A DNA stretch of 64,000 nucleotides from Fulvivirgaceae bacterium JP3-4 (GCA_029309925.1 JARKND010000001.1:2852001-2916000); one strand, 5' to 3'; positions 54,350 to 63,455 are shown, counted from the stretch's first letter. A program made the numbers and translations. The notes: generated from the sequence alone by a model not told the origin.

Positions 54350-54378
54350 CGAAAATAGCAAAGATTGTGTAAGTACAA
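54350..54378 (-). promoter_or_regulatory. Candidate promoter of the FtsX/MacB permease gene
   Basis: On the minus strand: TTG (54376-54378), 18 bases, TATTTTCG (54350-54357; one mismatch to TAnnTTTG), with a leader of about 55 bases. Confidence 0.45.
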
Positions 54379-54404
54379 AACAACGTATAGCAATGCGCTG
54401 CGCC

Positions 54405-55136
54405 CTAACCTTTCACCGCAGACTTCAGAAAATGCTGAACAGCTTCTGATCTTCCGAGGGGCTCGAGAAATAAAATGAAAACATTCACACCTAATGCCAG
54501 GTACGTTCCCGCGTGTCTGAGCTTCCCGTATTTCCACGCAGCAGCAAGTAACATTACAGCGATGATCGCCTGGGTGAGATAAAGAGGTGCCATGATATCA
54601 ACGTTCGGCCACTCTTCAAAATGCAGCCTCACGTACGTGTTTTGAATTCCTCTGCCCAGCGCTGGCATCATAATAATGAACACTGTTGATATCAGCCACC
54701 ACGCGTGGTCGTCAAGGCTCTTCCGGTTTGTAATGCTTTTGATTACGGCAACGGCAAACGCACTCATCATTACAATCTCAACAGCAGCAACGCCAAAAAA
54801 GAACCAAGGCTGAAAAGGGCCGAACTGACCGGGCGCAGCAAGTGCTTCTTCAGTGTTTACGATGTCACGATGCATCATGGCCAACGCAGTGAGGCAAACC
54901 CCACCTGCGAGAAAAATTCCGACTATACCGTTTGTTCTATGCCGCTCAAGTTGTCCATGCGTTGCATAATAAGGCTGGATGATCAGGTAGAGGTACCAGA
55001 TCGTGCCTGTCCAGTAGTGAATGTGAACAGCCCATGCATTGTCAGTGAAATCTCCCCAATAATCTTCAAAGATACCGAACTGCATGAATAGCATCGGTAT
55101 CAGCATCCACTTGTGAACGTCCTTGTATTTACTCAT
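54405..55136 (-). CDS. Hypothetical membrane protein with about six helices
   Basis: A 243-residue integral membrane protein with around six hydrophobic segments, for example WTGTIWYLYLIIQPYYATH, VGIFLAGGVCLTALAMMH, WFFFGVAAVEIVMMSAFAVA and LTQAIIAVMLLAAAWKYG. Several His residues fall near helix ends (HIHYWTG, ATHGQLERHR, MMHRD), which might bind haem or metal, but this is speculative. No family is recognised. It stands alone between the permease and the DHFR-like genes. Confidence 0.7.
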   Translation of the reverse strand: MSKYKDVHKWMLIPMLFMQFGIFEDYWGDFTDNAWAVHIHYWTGTIWYLYLIIQPYYATHGQLERHRTNGIVGIFLAGGVCLTALAMMHRDIVNTEEALAAPGQFGPFQPWFFFGVAAVEIVMMSAFAVAVIKSITNRKSLDDHAWWLISTVFIIMMPALGRGIQNTYVRLHFEEWPNVDIMAPLYLTQAIIAVMLLAAAWKYGKLRHAGTYLALGVNVFILFLEPLGRSEAVQHFLKSAVKG

Positions 55137-55263
55137 GTTAGCGGGGCAACGTGTTCGCTCAAGCTTGCGTTCAGAGTCAAGCCAGGAAGCGATTGGGTTG
55201 GCAGTCGTTGATCATTACTAAGGTAGCCAATCACTGCATGTGCCGCAACAGGTCGAAACAATT

Positions 55264-55818
55264 CTATTCCCGCACGGGCACATAATAGTGAACTGTTGCA
55301 CCCGACCTGAACGGTTTTGACTTCACCAGCTTAAGCACTTTCTTCTGATTGATGTCTTTAAAAAGCTGCAACCCCTTGCCTGCAATGACCGGGTGAACGC
55401 AGAGCTGGTATTCATCGATCAGGTTCAAGCGCGTGAGCGCTGAAATCATGCCGGGACTTCCCACCAAAATATCCCTGCCTGGTTCCGCCTTGAGATGCAG
55501 AATTGTCTCTTTCAAATCGCCTTTTGCCAGCGTTGAATTCTTCCATGAGACCTGGTCAAGTGTATGAGAAAAAACGACCTTCTGAATGTTATCGATGGCG
55601 ACAGCAAAATCGTCCATGGAGGGATCACCGGTTGGTTTTTTCACCAACGTGGGCCAGTAACCTTCCATCATCTGATAAGTCACCCGACCGTAGACGAGGT
55701 ACCCTGCCTCATTCAAACCTTTGGTGTAGTGGTCGTGCAATTCCTCATCGGCTAGCATTACCGTGTGATCGCAAACTCCGTCAATGGTTATATTCATTAC
55801 GGCAATTACTTTTCGCAT
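55264..55818 (-). CDS. Dihydrofolate reductase-like (RibD C-terminal family) protein
   Basis: A 184-residue cytoplasmic protein of the DHFR-like/RibD_C superfamily. It starts MRKVIAVMNITIDGVCDH, with LVYGRVTYQMMEGYWP (about 38-53), VVFSHTLDQVSWKNS and DILVGSPGMISALTRLNLID (about 116-135). These proteins probably reduce small molecules with NAD(P)H; exact substrates are mostly unknown. A paralogue lies directly upstream (55919-56512) on the same strand, so the pair may be a tandem duplication. Confidence 0.9.
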   Translation of the reverse strand: MRKVIAVMNITIDGVCDHTVMLADEELHDHYTKGLNEAGYLVYGRVTYQMMEGYWPTLVKKPTGDPSMDDFAVAIDNIQKVVFSHTLDQVSWKNSTLAKGDLKETILHLKAEPGRDILVGSPGMISALTRLNLIDEYQLCVHPVIAGKGLQLFKDINQKKVLKLVKSKPFRSGATVHYYVPVRE

Positions 55819-55918
55819 GGTTTTATTGATTGAGATTAAACTTATTTTTCACTCCTGGTGTAAGCAGAAAATCGAATTCAATTCCCAAGACATCTTTACG
55901 TCCATTGGCGTGCTCATT

Positions 55919-56512
55919 CTATGACCCGGCTGTCCCGATTTTCACTTTTCCAGCACGCGTGTAATTTACTAAAATCACTCCTGCAGGCGTAACTGCACTA
56001 TCTACCAACATGAACGCAGCGGGTATCGCGCCTCCGTCAAACAATTTTTTCCCTTTGCCCAGCGTAAGCGGATGAATTTTAAGACGAAGCTCATCAACCA
56101 GATCGTGCCTAAGAAGCAATTGAACAACTTTGCTGCTCCCCCACACCTGGATATCCGGTCCTTGTGACTTCTTTAGTTTCTTTATGTCGCTCACATTTTT
56201 TAGGAATTGAGAATTTTTCCAGTCCGACTTTTTGCGGGTCTTTGACAGAACGAACTTCATTCCCTCGTTTATACCTGGCCAGTTCGCGGCATGTTTCGGC
56301 CAGTAATCTTCCCAGATCTCGAAAGTTTTTCTTCCCAGAAGGTATTCAGCGGGTTTTAGCTCTTCGGCTACAGCCTTATCATAGACTTCATCTTCATGCG
56401 GTGCCATCCAGCCTCCATATTTAAAACCACCTGAGCGATCTTCCTTGGGTGCGCCCGGTGCCTGCATCACACCGTCAAGCGTTATCATTGACAAGACAAT
56501 AATCTTTCTCAT
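55919..56512 (-). CDS. Dihydrofolate reductase-like (RibD C-terminal family) protein
   Basis: A 197-residue paralogue of the next gene. It starts MRKIIVLSMITLDGVMQAPG, with YLLGRKTFEIWEDYWPKHA (about 57-75), FVLSKTRKKSDWKNSQFL, DIQVWGSSKVVQLLLRHDLV and a final GVILVNYTRAGKVKIG. It is expected to bind NAD(P)H in a DHFR fold. The two genes are 100 bases apart on the same strand and sequence divergence is clear, so the duplication is not recent or the two were acquired separately. Confidence 0.9.
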   Translation of the reverse strand: MRKIIVLSMITLDGVMQAPGAPKEDRSGGFKYGGWMAPHEDEVYDKAVAEELKPAEYLLGRKTFEIWEDYWPKHAANWPGINEGMKFVLSKTRKKSDWKNSQFLKNVSDIKKLKKSQGPDIQVWGSSKVVQLLLRHDLVDELRLKIHPLTLGKGKKLFDGGAIPAAFMLVDSAVTPAGVILVNYTRAGKVKIGTAGS

Positions 56513-56607
56513 GCTTCATCCTTTTAAATTCCAATACAATTTCGGAAACCATGGCTAAGAAAGTGGAGTGCAAATCCGACAATCGCGGGGGTTGAATGCG
56601 AAAAACG

Positions 56608-57160
56608 TCAATCGACTGGAGTCGTAAGCAGCTTTAAATCACTTCGAGCTACGTGGACGAAATTTATTGCCACAGTATCCCCATACCGGATCCGCTCAAC
56701 GAGTCCCTTCTTATTGAAATAACTGACCACGGTCTGGCAAACGGGAGCAAAAACCGTCACGGTAGAGTCGATAGCTCCGTTGGTGTAATAGAAATTGCAA
56801 TAGGAGAATTCTTCGGGCGCAGAACGATCTGTGAGGATCACCGTATTTTCTCTGACAGGAAACCCTTCCTGATTGTAACGGGTCGACTTTGAAATCCGAA
56901 AGTTACAAGCACATGTTTGTCGAAGCGAGTCTATGAAATGCCGGACCATCAGGTTTTTATCCTCACGATTCAATCTGTAAGACACCGTTTCTGTCTCACG
57001 ACCATTTTGATCGAAACGCAGGATGTTCGTAAAAATGTGTCGACCCCGCTCATCATGAACTTCCTGATATACGGTATCATCGTAGGTTTTATAAGAAATA
57101 TCGTAGCGTACAATAACATCCGAGCTGAATTGTATGGTCGTAGCAATCCGGAAGCGTCAT
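56608..57160 (-). pseudogene. Downstream fragment of a broken lipoprotein gene
   Basis: The minus strand codes for a protein rich in YD-like phrases (VIVRYDISYKTYDDTVYQEV, HDERGRHIFTNILRFDQNGR, ARSDLKLLTTPVD at the end). It is open from about 57137 to 56608 but has no ATG or GTG start until the GTG at 56985. An ATG at 57160 is in another frame. Upstream, the frame of the neighbouring lipoprotein (57177-57452) continues past its TAA as SHEYYYDASGLL, and one lost base near 57143 would join it to this segment. The two fragments therefore look like one gene of about 280 residues interrupted by a stop and a frameshift. An intact short protein from 56985 cannot be excluded. Confidence 0.6.
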
Positions 57161-57176
57161 AGTAATATTCGTGAGA

Positions 57177-57452
57177 TTAAAAAGGATCAACAATCAATTT
57201 AATCCTCCCGAGGGAATCGAAAACCCTGAAGCCCAATGTGTCATTGCGTCTATAAATGCCAGGGTCATAATCTGCGATGAGATACGTTGTATCGATCTTC
57301 TCCCGACTAAACAACATTTCGTTGGTTTCAATACCAGCTTTTTTGAACAATTCCAGCTCATTCTTACCGCCACATGAAATGAGCAAAAGTGCTATCAGGC
57401 AACCTGCGATGAATGACTTCGGGGCGATAGCGTAAAGTAGTCGAAATAGCAT
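57177..57452 (-). CDS. Lipoprotein, N-terminal fragment of a broken gene
   Basis: A 91-residue reading frame with a lipoprotein signal (FIAGCLIALLLISC, Cys27) and a short mature part ending FRVFDSLGRIKLIVDPF. The sequence after the stop keeps the same style (HEYYYDASGL), so it is probably the front of a longer protein that has been interrupted; see the neighbouring entry. It follows the 298-residue secreted protein by 34 bases. Confidence 0.6.
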   Translation of the reverse strand: MLFRLLYAIAPKSFIAGCLIALLLISCGGKNELELFKKAGIETNEMLFSREKIDTTYLIADYDPGIYRRNDTLGFRVFDSLGRIKLIVDPF

Positions 57453-57486
57453 TGGAGTTTGGGATCTTTGATGCTTGCCCCAAGCA

Positions 57487-58383
57487 CTAATCCTCTACCT
57501 TCTTAAAAATTTTTCTGAATACCTCCGGGTTGTCAGAGTACTTGTAATACGACTCATTCTTCATGATCGACCCAAGCATGACATCCTGCTGTTCGTCCTT
57601 CGTCTTCTTTTTCTGGCCAAGTGATGCAGAATGGTAAAGCAATGTGTTCAGATACTTATTAATATGGTATTTTTTAAAACTTTCCTTTCCCCTGCGTTTA
57701 TCGATCGTAAGATTGAAGTCTTTAAAGTTCAGATCCTGAAACTGATAGTAAGGCTGGCCATTGAACGTTGGATAATTTTCGATCACGCTCAGGGCTTTTT
57801 CAAAATTTGGAGGCTTCACAACATTCATATACCCCCAGATCATCATACCGAAAGTCTCCATGGCTTTAAGAAAAAAGATGCCCTTTTCGGTGTCATCCAT
57901 CAGTCCATAGTTATCGAGCGTGAAATTCGTGTCTGCCATATCAAGCGGTGTGTTCTTATTTCCTACCGATACGAACACCATCCCGTAGTAACAAGCCAGC
58001 TGCTCATATGCGCTTGCGGGAAACCGGTTAAGGCTATCGATCAGCACAGCATTCTCAATAGGATCAGCCTCGTGCATATTCCAGTTGAGTGACCGTATCG
58101 TGAAAAGATGCTTAAGCGTCAGGGAATCCGGCCGCGTCAGGTATGGCAAAGTGGCGATCTTGTTATTCTTTTTGATCAATTCGCCAATGAAGGCTTTCGA
58201 TGCCTCCAGTTCTGCTGAGCGCACTGCATTCAGCTGATCAAACGCCTGTTGAGAAGCATCATTCGCAAAGTGGAAATTTCGATAGATCCTGGCGAGTTTC
58301 ACCAGATCATCATTCAGCGTTTGGGCGTGGGAAAAAGTTATCGATGAGAACAAAGCAATCACGATCAATAATCGGCAAGTCAT
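57487..58383 (-). CDS. Secreted hypothetical protein
   Basis: A 298-residue exported protein (signal MTCRLLIVIALFSSITFSHAQ). The mature part is largely helical, with a central FFLKAMETFGMMIWGYMNVV segment that could sit in or on a membrane, and a very basic C-terminal third (DKRRGKESFKKYHINKY, GQKKKTKD). I recognise no family. It leads a small run of genes with the broken lipoprotein 34 bases downstream. Confidence 0.68.
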   Translation of the reverse strand: MTCRLLIVIALFSSITFSHAQTLNDDLVKLARIYRNFHFANDASQQAFDQLNAVRSAELEASKAFIGELIKKNNKIATLPYLTRPDSLTLKHLFTIRSLNWNMHEADPIENAVLIDSLNRFPASAYEQLACYYGMVFVSVGNKNTPLDMADTNFTLDNYGLMDDTEKGIFFLKAMETFGMMIWGYMNVVKPPNFEKALSVIENYPTFNGQPYYQFQDLNFKDFNLTIDKRRGKESFKKYHINKYLNTLLYHSASLGQKKKTKDEQQDVMLGSIMKNESYYKYSDNPEVFRKIFKKVED

Positions 58384-58522
58384 GGGTCTTTTATTTATGC
58401 ATACCTGTAACCACAGGCTACTTCGTTATTTCAGACACAAAATAATGAATTATCCGATACACCATGCTGTCCCCTTTTCTTAACAGACTTCAAGTGACAA
58501 GGAGAGTTGCCTCAACAGGCCG

Positions 58523-58942
58523 TTATGCAGAAACAACCTGTCGCGATCTGGTCAGCTTATATCCAAGATAGCTACCGAGAAATTTAGCAGCGTTGGCCAG
58601 GACGAATATTACAATAAAACTTTCCCATTGAACCGTGCCTGCCAGCAGTATGATGACGATGTCCATCAGCAGATAAGTCAGCGGAAAGAAGATTGCGAGC
58701 CTCGAAACATTCGGATATTCATTTTTCTTCCAGTGCCGCGTGACGAGGAAGAAAAGAATAAAACCGAAAATTCCTGAAATATACGGGGCTGTCGATTCCG
58801 CATGCACTTCATACACACTGACTTCCTGCCCGGGATTAATGATATAGGAGTAGACTGCAACTTCGAGGATCGAAATGACAACCAGTGTGATCATCACCAA
58901 TACAGACAAGCCAATCAATTTCAGAACAACATATTTTTTCAT
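58523..58942 (-). CDS. Hypothetical membrane protein, four helices
   Basis: A 139-residue protein with four hydrophobic segments, for example LKLIGLSVLVMITLVVIS, YISGIFGFILFFLVT, IFFPLTYLLMDIVIILLAG and FIVIFVLANAAKFLGSYLG. The first loop is acidic and probably periplasmic. No family is recognised. The ATG at 58942 lies 12 bases after the stop of the TPR/NTF2-like gene, so the two are probably one operon. Confidence 0.7.
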   Translation of the reverse strand: MKKYVVLKLIGLSVLVMITLVVISILEVAVYSYIINPGQEVSVYEVHAESTAPYISGIFGFILFFLVTRHWKKNEYPNVSRLAIFFPLTYLLMDIVIILLAGTVQWESFIVIFVLANAAKFLGSYLGYKLTRSRQVVSA

Positions 58943-58953
58943 ACCGAATTGTT

Positions 58954-60522
58954 TTATTCCAGATAGAAATGATACACCAGTACACGCCACTGGCCGTCTT
59001 TCTCATTCGTCAGAATCATGACATATGGAAACAGGTATTGGGCAACTTCATCGGAGGCGTTCCATGAGTTACTGTGATCACCTATTCCCCACACGATTGC
59101 TTTTCGCGCAGACGCATCCGGCCCGACCGTTGCAAATGAGTTTACGGGAAATGGTACTTGTGTAAACTGAGCCCATTTGATTCCGACAAATCCGCCCCAT
59201 CGAAGCCTCAGATTTGCCATGCCGATGAAGGATCGCTGATCAGGCGTGATCTCAACCGCATGTTGCGAGTAGATCGCAGCCAGCGTATCAACATGCTTCT
59301 GAGAAAGGATTTCGCCAGGCTTGATAAAGTAATTCCATTTATCGATGACCTTCCTGATGGCAGAATTGTTGTCCGGGGTCTCGCTGTTTGCTGTTTGGTT
59401 TGTCATCACCCAGTGGTGAGTAAGAATTTTCCATTGACCATCGTGCTGTTTGCGGAAGACGAACATATCCTCCTGCTGATTTTCATAAGTTTCTCCGTTG
59501 GCGTTCGACTTGAAAGCAGTCTTTGTCGTGCCCCACGCGATTGCAATCGGTCCCAGACCCTCGATGAATTCAATCTTGCGATCCATCGTTGTGTAGGTCC
59601 CGGCCTGCAAGACCTGGCCGATCCGCGTCCGGATGTTGGCATGGCCCGCGTTGATCATCTGACTGGGAAAAAACTCGAGCGCCTGGCCTGCGTAATGCTG
59701 CATCACACCATCTGCGTCTCTTTTCAGGTATGCAGAAGAAACATTGCTGACGAGGGTTCTGATGTCCTGCATATCTTTGTCGGAGAGGCGCTGATATTTC
59801 AATTTCGCTTTCGCGACATCAGCCCTGCCCTTAGCTGACGGCATTCCCAACTGTGCCGCGCGTTGATAAGCAGCGACAGCTTCCTCAACTTTACCGACAC
59901 GCATGAAATAATCTCCCTTTGAGTCGTGTGCATTCGCAAGCTCCGGGCGAAGTGCAACATATTTCGTGAAATTCCGCTCAGCACTTTGAAAATCCTCCTG
60001 CGCCATGTAGGCATAACCCAAAAGGTTATAGGCTGGCGCAAACTTTGAATTGCGTTTGATGATCATTTCACCGATTTCCGTTCTGCGCTTCGGATTTGTG
60101 TGGTTCAGCATTACCAGCAGGTTGAGATAATAATCCTTCGGATATTTTGTTACCAATGGATCAAAATATTCTTCGACTGACTGATTACTCCGCGAGCGCA
60201 GCAATCCTTCAATGAGCAGCTTTTCGTCTGAAGATAACTGGCATGCAGCGGCTTTCTTGAGGTTCTCTTCATGCTCCTGCGTGTTCTCCAGATGATTGAA
60301 AGCGTACGCCATGCCGAACTGCGGATCTTTTTCCAAAGCCTGGCTCACATATTTTCCGCCTTCATCGAACTTTGCATCGGCATAAGCCGCCCACGCACTC
60401 CGCATTAATTTTTTAGCCTCAGCCGATGAACTGGTGAATGGCATTTCACCTTTGTTTTGTGCAAGTATGGCAAATGAAATACTCGCCATCCCTGCAAGAA
60501 GAATCACACGGACAGATTTCAT
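58954..60522 (-). CDS. Secreted TPR protein with two NTF2/SnoaL-like domains
   Basis: A 522-residue exported protein (signal MKSVRVILLAGMASISFAIL). TPR-like helices span about 30-245 (AYNLLGYAYMAQEDFQSAER, HDSKGDYFMRVGKVEEAVAA). Two SnoaL/NTF2-like domains follow, about 255-375 (ending QWKILTHHWVM) and about 385-522 (ending QWRVLVYHFYL). The matching ends suggest an internal duplication. NTF2-like domains may bind small ligands or act as enzymes, but no catalytic residues can be assigned. It is followed by a four-helix membrane protein gene. Confidence 0.75.
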   Translation of the reverse strand: MKSVRVILLAGMASISFAILAQNKGEMPFTSSSAEAKKLMRSAWAAYADAKFDEGGKYVSQALEKDPQFGMAYAFNHLENTQEHEENLKKAAACQLSSDEKLLIEGLLRSRSNQSVEEYFDPLVTKYPKDYYLNLLVMLNHTNPKRRTEIGEMIIKRNSKFAPAYNLLGYAYMAQEDFQSAERNFTKYVALRPELANAHDSKGDYFMRVGKVEEAVAAYQRAAQLGMPSAKGRADVAKAKLKYQRLSDKDMQDIRTLVSNVSSAYLKRDADGVMQHYAGQALEFFPSQMINAGHANIRTRIGQVLQAGTYTTMDRKIEFIEGLGPIAIAWGTTKTAFKSNANGETYENQQEDMFVFRKQHDGQWKILTHHWVMTNQTANSETPDNNSAIRKVIDKWNYFIKPGEILSQKHVDTLAAIYSQHAVEITPDQRSFIGMANLRLRWGGFVGIKWAQFTQVPFPVNSFATVGPDASARKAIVWGIGDHSNSWNASDEVAQYLFPYVMILTNEKDGQWRVLVYHFYLE

Positions 60523-60583
60523 GATCATGGGGTTTAGATGTTATCCGAATGCCAAGTCTTGATCAGAGAGTCTCCTCCCAATT

Positions 60584-61147
60584 TCATTGCGGAATCCGCT
60601 TAAGCTCCGCCAGCGCAGAAGCAGTTGGTCTTTTATCAAACGTCCAATTATAAGGATCACTGCAGCGTTGCTCATCCAGGCTCTTCCCTTCGTTGTCCGT
60701 TAGACTTTTAGTGGCATGAATGATTTTAAAGTTACCGTCATACAGCTCAACTGTATTTTCAACTACGGCATTGTCAGTACACTCCTCGCTAAAAAACGCG
60801 AGTCGCTTTGTAAACGCAATCAGCTTTCCGTTCTCATCGAAGTAGTGCCTTAGTTCCAGGTTCCAGTCGCCACTTTCACTCGTGGGGAATTCTCCAATAT
60901 AAATAATTCGTCCCTGTGAATCTTTCAGCACATTAAAGGTTGTCTGAATATTCTCAGGCCACCTTTTGTTAATTACTCGTTGCAGCACTTTTTTTCCCGC
61001 GACTTCAACAAAAACGGATAACTGATCGAGCGATTCCCCGACCTGCTTCTCAATCTGCTCCATTTTTCGAGATTGCTCTTCAATGAGGGCAGTCTGGCCG
61101 TAGGCAATGATCGGTACCAACAAAAACATCACCATCAAATGCTTCAT
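60584..61147 (-). CDS. Secreted hypothetical protein
   Basis: A 187-residue exported protein (signal MKHLMVMFLLVPIIAYGQ). The mature domain mixes a helical start (EEQSRKMEQIEKQVGESLDQ) with beta-rich sequence (GRIIYIGEFPTSESGDWNLE, NVELYDGNFKIIHATK-like). The Tyr/Asp phrases resemble the neighbouring broken lipoprotein only in style. No family is recognised. The ATG at 61147 gives the signal peptide; an ATG 39 bases upstream is less likely. Confidence 0.65.
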   Translation of the reverse strand: MKHLMVMFLLVPIIAYGQTALIEEQSRKMEQIEKQVGESLDQLSVFVEVAGKKVLQRVINKRWPENIQTTFNVLKDSQGRIIYIGEFPTSESGDWNLELRHYFDENGKLIAFTKRLAFFSEECTDNAVVENTVELYDGNFKIIHATKSLTDNEGKSLDEQRCSDPYNWTFDKRPTASALAELKRIPQ

Positions 61148-61239
61148 CACAAACACTCTTCCCTTTAAGTCTTTTAGCAGAGGCACCAGGGCTATAATAT
61201 TTCGCTCTTAACTTTCGGCAGAATAGCGCTCGACAAAAT

Positions 61240-61725
61240 TTATTTAACTTCAATATCCACTTCCGCAGTCAGCTCGTTCTCAGGTTTAACCTTATCCCAA
61301 ACCCGCATCTTGAAATGGTAAGTTTCACCGGTTTTCATCGGCTCGCCTGCAGTTACAGAACCGCGGAGCACGGCTGCATCTGTTTCCGGATAGCCTTCGC
61401 TGTTTGCGAACAGGTCAGCTTCTTCAATCACAGCAATACCTGCTTTATCCGTGACACTGATCATCAGGCCAGGAAATGCTTTTCCATCCTTCAGTTCATA
61501 ATTGGTAAGTCCTTGAACCACGATGGCGATTTGCGAATTGAGCGGCACTTCGTTACTGCTTTGCGCAACGTTATCAGGGCCCACGAGCAGTACTTCTTCC
61601 ACAGCGAAACCATTATAGCTATATGACAGCCCGGTGGAAAGATCTTTTTTTGTGCCGACACTGAACTCGCACGCCCAAAAAATAAGCGTACATCCGATCA
61701 GGAGGATATTTAGACTTCTTTGCAT
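61240..61725 (-). CDS. Hypothetical lipoprotein
   Basis: A 161-residue lipoprotein (MQRSLNILLIGCTLIFWAC, lipobox FWAC). The mature part is a beta-rich domain (SYSYNGFAVEEVLLVGPDNV, PLNSQIAIVVQGLTNY, TYHFKMRVWDKVKPENELTA) like an Ig or lipocalin-type sandwich. No family is recognised. The ATG at 61725 begins the signal. About 217 bases without a gene separate it from the CPBP-like gene's stop. Confidence 0.68.
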   Translation of the reverse strand: MQRSLNILLIGCTLIFWACEFSVGTKKDLSTGLSYSYNGFAVEEVLLVGPDNVAQSSNEVPLNSQIAIVVQGLTNYELKDGKAFPGLMISVTDKAGIAVIEEADLFANSEGYPETDAAVLRGSVTAGEPMKTGETYHFKMRVWDKVKPENELTAEVDIEVK

Positions 61726-61942
61726 AGTATGGGGGTTTAGGTTAACGATTATGCTAAGGCATTGGCTCAAAAGTGCGCCATTCAACTCCCCGGCCGCGGA
61801 TGTGAGCCCGACCGCTTACCTCTCCAACCGAAAATACAAAATTTACAACGGATCCACACCAGAAATTTCAGTTTATACTATCAATGGGATCCTCACACTG
61901 CAGAGAAGACTCGTTTTCTATTTTATATTGATAAAAAACGTG

Positions 61943-62752
61943 TCACGCTATTGCAGCGGTTTTCGAAAAAGCCTCCCGCACAACTTTTGCCGCAATGGGA
62001 GACATGATGATCATAGTGATAAGGCCCTTGACAATTTCAGTATAGTATTCGGGAGCACTAGCCTTGAGAAACCAGATTTCGTCTTTAAGGATGTATGCAC
62101 CAACAAAGACAATATTCGTGATTACCGAAAGAGCCGCAGGGTAAAAGATATTCTTACTCTTCTCATAGACGTGGTTCATAAACAAATTATAGATTGTGGC
62201 GCCCAGTATATCGCCAAACCAGAATCCATAAAACAACGAAGTAATAATATTGGCCTTCCGAAAACCAACTTCTTGTGTTATCCCGTTCAAAAGAAAACCC
62301 TGAAAAATAAAGGTCATCAGTACCGGATAAAAAATATGATTGATGATGTTTAATCCGTTTGATGCCGAAGCTACGTAAAGATTATTATCAACAAATGGAC
62401 CGATGATGGTGCTATTGAAGAGCCTCGCTTTGAGAATATTGTATAAAATAAAGGTTCCAACGCAGAAGATGGCGAGGCCAAGTGTCAACAACAGGTTCAT
62501 CCTGAAGTCAGCAAAATTTCTTGCGTTGTAGGCGACTTCACTTTGCTCCTCGTTGCGCTTCACCACCACTATTGCTACAACACCCGCGAGAAGTAACGTG
62601 ATATACAAAATGTATTTATGCGGTATCGTATTTTCCCACAGATCAGGATTTGCATATGAATAAAACAGTGTATGAAGCACATATTCCGCTGTCAACAGGC
62701 ATGCAGCGATCAATGTCCCTTGCTTTGAGAATGTCGGGGAATATTCTGTCAT
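61943..62752 (-). CDS. Membrane protein resembling a degenerate CPBP (CAAX protease-like) protein
   Basis: A 269-residue protein with about seven hydrophobic segments. The C-terminal half recalls the CPBP/ABI family: FIFQGFLLNGI (where CPBP proteins have EExxxR-type catalytic residues), LFYGFWFGDILGATIYNLF, NHVYEKSKNIFYPAALSVIT. The catalytic Glu and His residues seem lost, so if it is a CPBP relative it is probably not a protease. The likeness is by eye. It ends 4 bases before the barrel protein gene on the same strand. Confidence 0.55.
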   Translation of the reverse strand: MTEYSPTFSKQGTLIAACLLTAEYVLHTLFYSYANPDLWENTIPHKYILYITLLLAGVVAIVVVKRNEEQSEVAYNARNFADFRMNLLLTLGLAIFCVGTFILYNILKARLFNSTIIGPFVDNNLYVASASNGLNIINHIFYPVLMTFIFQGFLLNGITQEVGFRKANIITSLFYGFWFGDILGATIYNLFMNHVYEKSKNIFYPAALSVITNIVFVGAYILKDEIWFLKASAPEYYTEIVKGLITMIIMSPIAAKVVREAFSKTAAIA

Positions 62753-62756
62753 ATAC

Positions 62757-63386
62757 TTATTTCGTGCTCGTGTTTGGTCGTATTATATAACCCGCAGAAA
62801 GTCTGAACGACATGAGTTTTGATGGTGTATTGTTGATTGTATCAAAATAGTTGGAGAGAAATCTTTGGTATCCGATGTCAACAACTATGCGTTCGCGGAT
62901 AATCATCCCGAATACGACCTGACCCGCGATGCCTACCCGCTTATCGAAATCGGGCTTGCCTTTATAGACGATGTCCGCGTTTGTCCAGTGCTGTACCTGA
63001 ACCGTTTTTCCACCGATACCAATCGCGACCACGGGCCCTGCCATAAAATAAAACGATTCCACTTTCAAAAACGGCAGGATGCTGATGTCCAGGTAATCAA
63101 GCCGTAAGTCATCTTCATAGGGCACGGTATTGAACAGTCCGCTGCCTCTCCAGCCTTTCTGCGCATATTGCAAAGTAATAGCAGCGCCAAACTTTTCCGT
63201 AAGCATCTGGCGTGCTTCCACTCCTGCAGCAAACCCCATACGGTATTTTGCCTGATACTCCGGACCGACAAATCCTTCTCCCATTTCAATTGACGACAGT
63301 GACAAACCAACGCGCGGAATGATTTGCTGAGCAGTGGCAACCGACTGGGAGATTGCTGTGAGCAGGATTATTGTCAGGGTCTTCAT
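62757..63386 (-). CDS. Porin-like outer membrane beta-barrel protein
   Basis: A 209-residue exported protein (signal MKTLTIILLTAISQSVATAQ) with alternating amphipathic beta strands (GFAAGVEARQML, GAAITLQYAQKGW, YLDISILPFLKVESFYFMAG, FGMIIRERIVVDIGYQRF, MSFRLSAGYII). The size and pattern fit an 8-strand outer-membrane barrel of the porin-family (PorT-like) type common in Bacteroidota. The ligand or role is unknown. It is followed 4 bases later by the CPBP-like gene. Confidence 0.82.
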   Translation of the reverse strand: MKTLTIILLTAISQSVATAQQIIPRVGLSLSSIEMGEGFVGPEYQAKYRMGFAAGVEARQMLTEKFGAAITLQYAQKGWRGSGLFNTVPYEDDLRLDYLDISILPFLKVESFYFMAGPVVAIGIGGKTVQVQHWTNADIVYKGKPDFDKRVGIAGQVVFGMIIRERIVVDIGYQRFLSNYFDTINNTPSKLMSFRLSAGYIIRPNTSTK

Positions 63387-63455
63387 TTGCCTATTCTTAC
63401 TCGGGAATGTTTGGCTGTCTAATTTTTAGGTTTTGTATTACCTGATCCAACGCAG

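Noticed and set aside
59158-59838. Plus-strand reading frame of about 226 codons inside the TPR/NTF2-like gene
   Set aside because: The opposite strand has a signal peptide, TPRs and duplicated domains; this frame has none.
61634-62353. Plus-strand reading frame of about 239 codons across two minus-strand genes
   Set aside because: It spans the front of a lipoprotein gene, the intergenic gap and half of a membrane protein gene, and has no protein-like pattern.
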